From Latrodectus hesperus (taxonomy: Eukaryota > Arthropoda > Arachnida > Araneae > Theridiidae): 64,000 nt of DNA. The stretch covers positions 49,296,458-49,360,457 of the forward strand of contig CM075853.1 in NCBI GenBank assembly GCA_037975125.1, given 5' to 3'. The notes below the pieces were generated by a model, which was given only the letters and a program-made list of their open reading frames with translations, was not told the DNA's origin and did not search any database. The position numbers and the translations under genes are program-made. Positions 59,576 to 64,000 of this stretch are shown piece by piece (position 1 is the stretch's first letter; the number at the start of each line of letters is the position of its first letter).

Positions 59576-60562
59576 TAATAATATTACATACAATTGACAT
59601 TAAAATTGTTAAACCAGGTAGAGAGAAAATTAACAAAATGATATATATTTTTTAGACATTAAATTATGATGCACATGAAAAATCATTAATTTTTCAAGAA
59701 GTATAGAAACATACGCCCTGAGAAATCAGTATACAGAACAATCATGTCTGACTGTAATTATAACATTTATAGACCTGAGCATTTAAGCATCTAGAGTTTA
59801 GAAACTATATCTGAATGCTACTACCCATGCTTCTTTTACATTATACCATGATTTACTGTTCATAGTGACTGATTTACGGTAATGATCTTATTGCTCAGCA
59901 ACCACTGACCAGGTGTTTTCTATTAATGAGAAATCTAGAAACATGCTATCCAAAAAAGGAACTAAACATTTTTTGTGTCGAGGAAAGCCTTACAATACAT
60001 GGTAACATGTGGCTGAACATTATCCTGATGAAAATAATATATCATGGAGCTAAAATGAATGGAGAGCTCTTCCTAAATACAAAGAAATATTACAACATTT
60101 CAAAGCACTGTTGGTGTGAGTTAAAAATGACCAATATGTATTAAGTGGTACCCTATATCATCATTCTAGGGAGGAGCCCTTATGATGTTGAATGCACAAT
60201 ATCAATGTATGTTTTCTACAATGCTACAAAAAATAGATAGGACTATCTTGATATTGAAAATGAAACTATGTTTTATCTGGAAATGTAACAAATGCTATTC
60301 CTGTGTCTTGGTTTGTCTTGAACTCACTACTAAATATGTTCTTGTCTACAATGTAATGTCAAGAGTAGATAAATTTATGATCAGCATGCTAATAGTCTGT
60401 GCTTCTATAAACTTCTCATTCCTTGACTTAGTTCATGGTATCACTATATTATGCATTATTACATGCAAGAAACATGTTAGTTTAGAAGGCTGTTTGAGAC
60501 ACAGACTGCTGAATTGTGTTTTGTATGATTGTCTTGTGCCTGTCAATTCCATGTTCTGCATG

Positions 60563-60622
60563 TTAGCAAAATGGTTGATTCTCTTGCTTTCTATTCAACA
60601 ATTCATGGCTCGAGTTGAGCCA
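60563..60622 (+). repeat. Degenerate tRNA-like head
   Basis: AATGGTTGATTCTCTTGCTT and TATTCAACAATTCATGGCTC align with the tRNA-like head at 25549-25595 (AATGGTTAGCGCTCTTGCCT and GATTCAACAGTTCGTGGGTT). The B box is damaged. Inference: another member of the same SINE family. Confidence 0.45.
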
Positions 60623-61389
60623 TTAGGTTTAAATGCTTATGATGGCCTAGAATATTTTATAGAGTAAGACCTTGTTTAATTAGCCCTTTTGTAATAAAAT
60701 GGTTATTTGAATGAGGGAGAAAGATATAGCCAATGCATTGCATCTGATTCAACTAGAATATCAGGGCGACTTTTAAATAAAGGTTTAATTGTAGCCTGAT
60801 ATTGGAAATGATAAATTCTAATATATATCAGTAGACTATAATTAAATCATTATTTAAATAAAAAAACATACAGTAAACTTTTCTTCTTATGAGGCACTAT
60901 TTATTAGCTAATGATGTTTAGATGCAGCTTGTACATAGAAAATCAACCGTGCAATTTTATCTTTTAAGCATATTATAAGCGTTATTACTAATCTTATTTT
61001 ACCTGAATTTATTATGAAGCTAACCATCTCATTCATTACACCATCTTCCTCCTAAATATATTTTGAATGTGTAGTTAATTACCTTCATTTCAAAACTTTA
61101 ATGAACAGTAATGTGTGTGTGCATGTGTGTAAAATATTTCTCGGTTATAAAATTAATAAAAGGCAAATTTATTCATCTAATTATATCAGTCAAAGTTATA
61201 AATTATAAATTTTTTAGCTTATGTCCTTTCCTATACACAAAAAATTAAAATATCTTGTGTAATTTTTCCCAAATAAAATGAGTAGATGCATAAAGTAAAG
61301 ATACTTTTTAAGATTTTAAATTAATGTTTGTTTGCTTACTTAAATTTTTATGTATTTTATGTTATTTATTTATTTATTTTACTTTTCAG

Positions 61390-61459
61390 ACAATTTGCTT
61401 TGAGTAATACTTTTGAAGGAATTGTACTTTTCTTAGTTACTTGCAGTTGCATTGTAATA
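61390..61459 (+). CDS. Nav-like channel exon 16: domain III S1
   Basis: Seen: acceptor TTTTACTTTTCAG ending at 61389 and donor ATA|gtaagt at 61460; phase 2 in, phase 0 out. The product across the join is KLKQFALSNTFEGIVLFLVT and then CSCIVI. Known: domain III of para begins LRLKTFQLIENKYFETAVI and runs into S1. The basic stretch, the FE pair and the hydrophobic run agree. S1 ends at the exon edge. Confidence 0.78.
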
Positions 61460-62344
61460 GTAAGTAAAATTTATTAATCACACTGTTATTAACTAAATGC
61501 TGTTTCTTTTTTTTTCATTGCTCATTTTTGTCATTAAAATAAATGAAGTGTAAAACTTAAAAATTTAAAGGCTCTTTCTTAAGAAAAATTTTCAAAATCA
61601 GTTCAATTAAAACAAGTACAATCAAATTTCCCTGAATGAATTTCCTAATTAAATTCTAAAATGCAAAATAATTTAAATATAAAATGTATTTTTGAGTTTT
61701 AGTTTTCAGCTTTAAATGTAAAAGGATTGTAAACAAATACTTAAATTTTAAAATTTCGGAATATCCAATGTCATTTATTACCATTATTACTTTATGAAAA
61801 GACTTCTTAAGATTCTTGTCTTATTAAGGGATGGATTAGGAACAAGAACAAGGAAACTTATTAAGGGAATTTCAGTAAGATAGCTATACTTATCAAATTC
61901 TCATAGCTAACAAAATAATCTAGACAAATCTGCAAAAAATCTGAATATTTGGGAATTAAAAAAAAATTAAAATGCCAAATCTTGGAAAGAGAAAAACATC
62001 AATTCTTCAAAAAATATATTATTTTTAAACTACCCCTTAATTTTATTTTAAAACAATTCCTGAATTTATATTATTTAGGTACATAAATATAAGGAAGAAT
62101 AAATGTAAGAGAGACAACTAGAATAATTTATTTTATCTAGTGAAACTAAAAAAAATTTTTTTTATTGAAATAGATATAGTTGTGCAAAAAATACCTAAAT
62201 TCTTTCTTCTATGCATGCATTAGTTTTATTTCTTCCATTAAAATATTCATTCTTATTTACTCAGTTAGCAACTGTCCTTAACTATTGATTCAAGCAACCT
62301 TTTATTTGATGAATTTTTTAATAAACATGAGATGTTGTTTGTAG
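61460..62344 (+). other. Intron 16 of the Nav-like gene (tentative)
   Basis: AT-rich; nothing else recognised between domain III S1 and the proposed loop exon. Confidence 0.45.
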
Positions 62345-62410
62345 TATGAGACAGTTGTTACAAACTGCTTTAAAAAGGATATGCAAACTCAATTAAAGTG
62401 TTCGTTAAAA
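62345..62410 (+). CDS. Nav-like channel exon 17: domain III S1-S2 loop (tentative)
   Basis: Seen: acceptor GTTGTTTGTAG ending at 62344 and donor AAA|gtatgt at 62411; phase 0 in and out, 22 codons reading YETVVTNCFKKDMQTQLKCS and then LK. Known: the equivalent loop in para (EDV...YYMDR) is about 20 residues long. There is no strong sequence match; the call rests on size, phase, splice sites and the S2-like start of the next candidate exon. Confidence 0.5.
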
Positions 62411-62958
62411 GTATGTGAGTAGTTCTTATAATAATTTTTTAAGTATAGCTATATCAGTGACTACTGAAAAAATATCTCTCTCTAAAATGCTAATCAAAGC
62501 ATAAAAAATAAAGTTGGAACATCTAAAAATATTTATAATTTATAAGTGAAATTGATAAATATGTCTCCCTAAATATTCTATTGTAATTGCTTATATGACT
62601 AGCAAAAGTTGTTAATGGATGAATTGTCATTTGCATGAAAGTCAAATGATTTCCAAACTTTGTGTAGTATCACAAAGAAATTTAGTGCAGTAAAAAAAAT
62701 ACTCTTCATATTATGTATTGAAAATAATTACAAAAATTTTCAACTAAATTTCAAGTTTGTTGCATAGATAATTTTTTATTCTTTATTTAATGATTCTGCA
62801 AATTGAGTCTCTTTCTGCCTACTCAACTTTATCAACAGTAAAAGCAAACTTGCTAAATTTTTAAATTAAAAAATAAAAATTATCTCAATGCTAAGAATAA
62901 GAATTTTGTTGAACTGACCAATTCTCATTGGCAACCTTATTTTTTTTTCCACCTGCAG

Positions 62959-63006
62959 AAAATTTTCACATCAGTAATAATCTTAGAAAAGAAAACAAAA
63001 AATTAG
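62959..63006 (+). pseudogene. Possible broken start of the domain III S2 exon
   Basis: Seen: an excellent acceptor (eight T, then CCACCTGCAG) ends at 62958. The phase-0 frame reads KIFTSVIILE and then KKTKN and a TAG at 63004-63006. Known: domain III S2 of para reads RIFTVIFFLEM and its exon break is close to this point. After the glutamate the family pattern is lost, no GT donor is usable before the stop except one inside the helix, and no other frame continues S2. It may be a decayed exon, an assembly error or chance; the true S2 exon may lie beyond the window. Confidence 0.3.
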
Positions 63007-64000
63007 ATACAATGTTATGACCTATAATTGATTTTAAAAAATCGTATCCTAAAATGAAGTCATTGCTATTCTATTTTAAATTTAAACAAAATGGTTGAGG
63101 AAATTGGGTCTGACTTATCTTTCAAAATAAATTTGAAAATTATGTTTAACATAATGACGTCTTTGAAGTAATGGTCTCTTTTTTGTCAATGTATTTACTT
63201 CCTAAATAAGGAAAATAGAGTCAATTATCTACATTTCAAAGCTTTTACAATAACAGTAAAACAAGAGAAAGAAATTTTACTTTCTCAGAACTATATTGTT
63301 CTATAATCTGTTGTGTACCTGGTAAGAATATCCCTCTGGAGTACAAATGACATATATTTGATAAATTAATTTCCATTCTTAAAAAGAGCAAACCATAAAA
63401 TAGAATTATTTAATGATTCCATACCCTTGTGTGAATCGATTTTTTTTCAACAGCGAATATTATATAATCAAATCTTAGATAATGACATACAGCTGAACAC
63501 CTTGACAACTGCTTCATGCTTTTCTAATTATGAAGCAGTGGAAAATGAAATAAATCTATTTATTTTGAGATGTCTTATAAATATTTCTTGTAAATTATTT
63601 TTGTATTTTATAAATTTTGAATATTTTTAATAACTGTTTGTTATTCTAGAATTAATAATTTTTATATGCTAAATTTATAAATTTATATGAAACGTAGGCA
63701 ACAAATGTGTGTGTGTTTTTCTTCAATGTATCCATCTGGAAAATCATGAGAAAAAAGTATTATAATACATATATATTGACTCATATATTGAACTCATAAT
63801 ATCGTTACACATGACTGTCTGTGTGTAAGAGGAAGAACAAAAAGCAGATGTTTTCTCCTTAGTATGGGAGTGCCTTCTTTTTGTGATGATTGTGTCACCC
63901 CATTTCTCCTTATTCAGCACCAGATTGCCTAACAATTCTTGAGGTAAATATACTCACTCCACAACAACACCTCTTTCAGTTGTTTGTTCTCCAGAAGATA
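63007..64000. other. AT-rich stretch to the end of the window
   Basis: I searched this stretch for a complete domain III S2-S3 exon and saw none. The frame at 63427-63630 follows a fair acceptor but has no channel similarity. Near 63700-63960 composition becomes less AT-rich without recognisable content. Confidence 0.45.

Larger units (their letters stand above)
56688..61389 (+). other. Intron 15 of the Nav-like gene (4.7 kb)
   Basis: Contains the Tc1-like element at 58021-59575. The segment 59700-60670 is less AT-rich than its surroundings, holds a 161-codon open frame I cannot assign, and ends in a degenerate tRNA-like head near 60563; it is probably another old repeat. Confidence 0.55.

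Noticed and set aside
60182..60667. A 161-codon plus-strand open frame as a gene
   Set aside because: No family motif, no splice context, and it ends over a degenerate tRNA-like repeat head. It is probably an old interspersed repeat.
63427..63630. The next domain III channel exon
   Set aside because: A fair acceptor precedes it, but the translation has no S2-S3 motif and its phase link cannot be supported.

Overview
The window is AT-rich eukaryotic DNA with long introns and a dense load of decayed transposable elements. There are no bacterial-style operons. The mix of piggyBac, hAT, mariner/Tc1, I/Jockey-group LINE and Copia remnants, together with an arthropod-type sodium-channel gene, suggests an arthropod. 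A chelicerate such as a spider is my best guess, but that is inference.

The one host gene I can build runs on the + strand from 5462 to at least 62410. It encodes part of a four-domain voltage-gated sodium channel (Nav) alpha-subunit-like protein. Seventeen exons, joined at GT/AG sites with compatible phases, give 741 codons without a stop. They run from the cytoplasmic N-terminus through domain I, domain II and the S1 to S2 loop of domain III. A possible eighteenth exon (62959) starts like domain III S2 but meets a stop. The true start lies upstream of 5462; the rest of domain III and domain IV lie beyond the window. The first two selectivity residues (D and E of the Nav DEKA ring) are kept. 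The protein is nevertheless strongly divergent: S4 charges are lost or reversed, both inter-domain linkers are very short, an arginine sits in S6 of domain I, and glycine sits at the tetrodotoxin-determining position.

Layout: 1-3410, a decayed piggyBac element (- strand) carrying a composite LINE-tail repeat. 5462-8696, N-terminus and S1-S3 of domain I. 8697-15008, an intron with a LINE (-), a mariner-family element (-) and a second LINE ORF1 fragment (+). 15009-21549, S4, S5 and the domain I turret. 21550-34090, a 12.5-kb intron with a mariner, a tRNA-like/composite repeat, and a LINE holding a Copia remnant that itself holds a TA-flanked inverted-repeat element. 34091-40172, the domain I pore to domain II S4. 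40173-48451, an intron with a third composite repeat. 48452-48633, domain II S4-S5. 48634-55575, an intron with a hAT pseudogene split by a second copy of the inverted-repeat element, plus another hAT-like remnant. 55576-62410, the domain II pore, linker and domain III start, with a Tc1-like element at 58021-59575.

The exons together define one channel gene; everything else appears to be intronic repeat content. Exon calls come from reading splice sites, phase and family resemblance by eye, with no alignment or transcript evidence.
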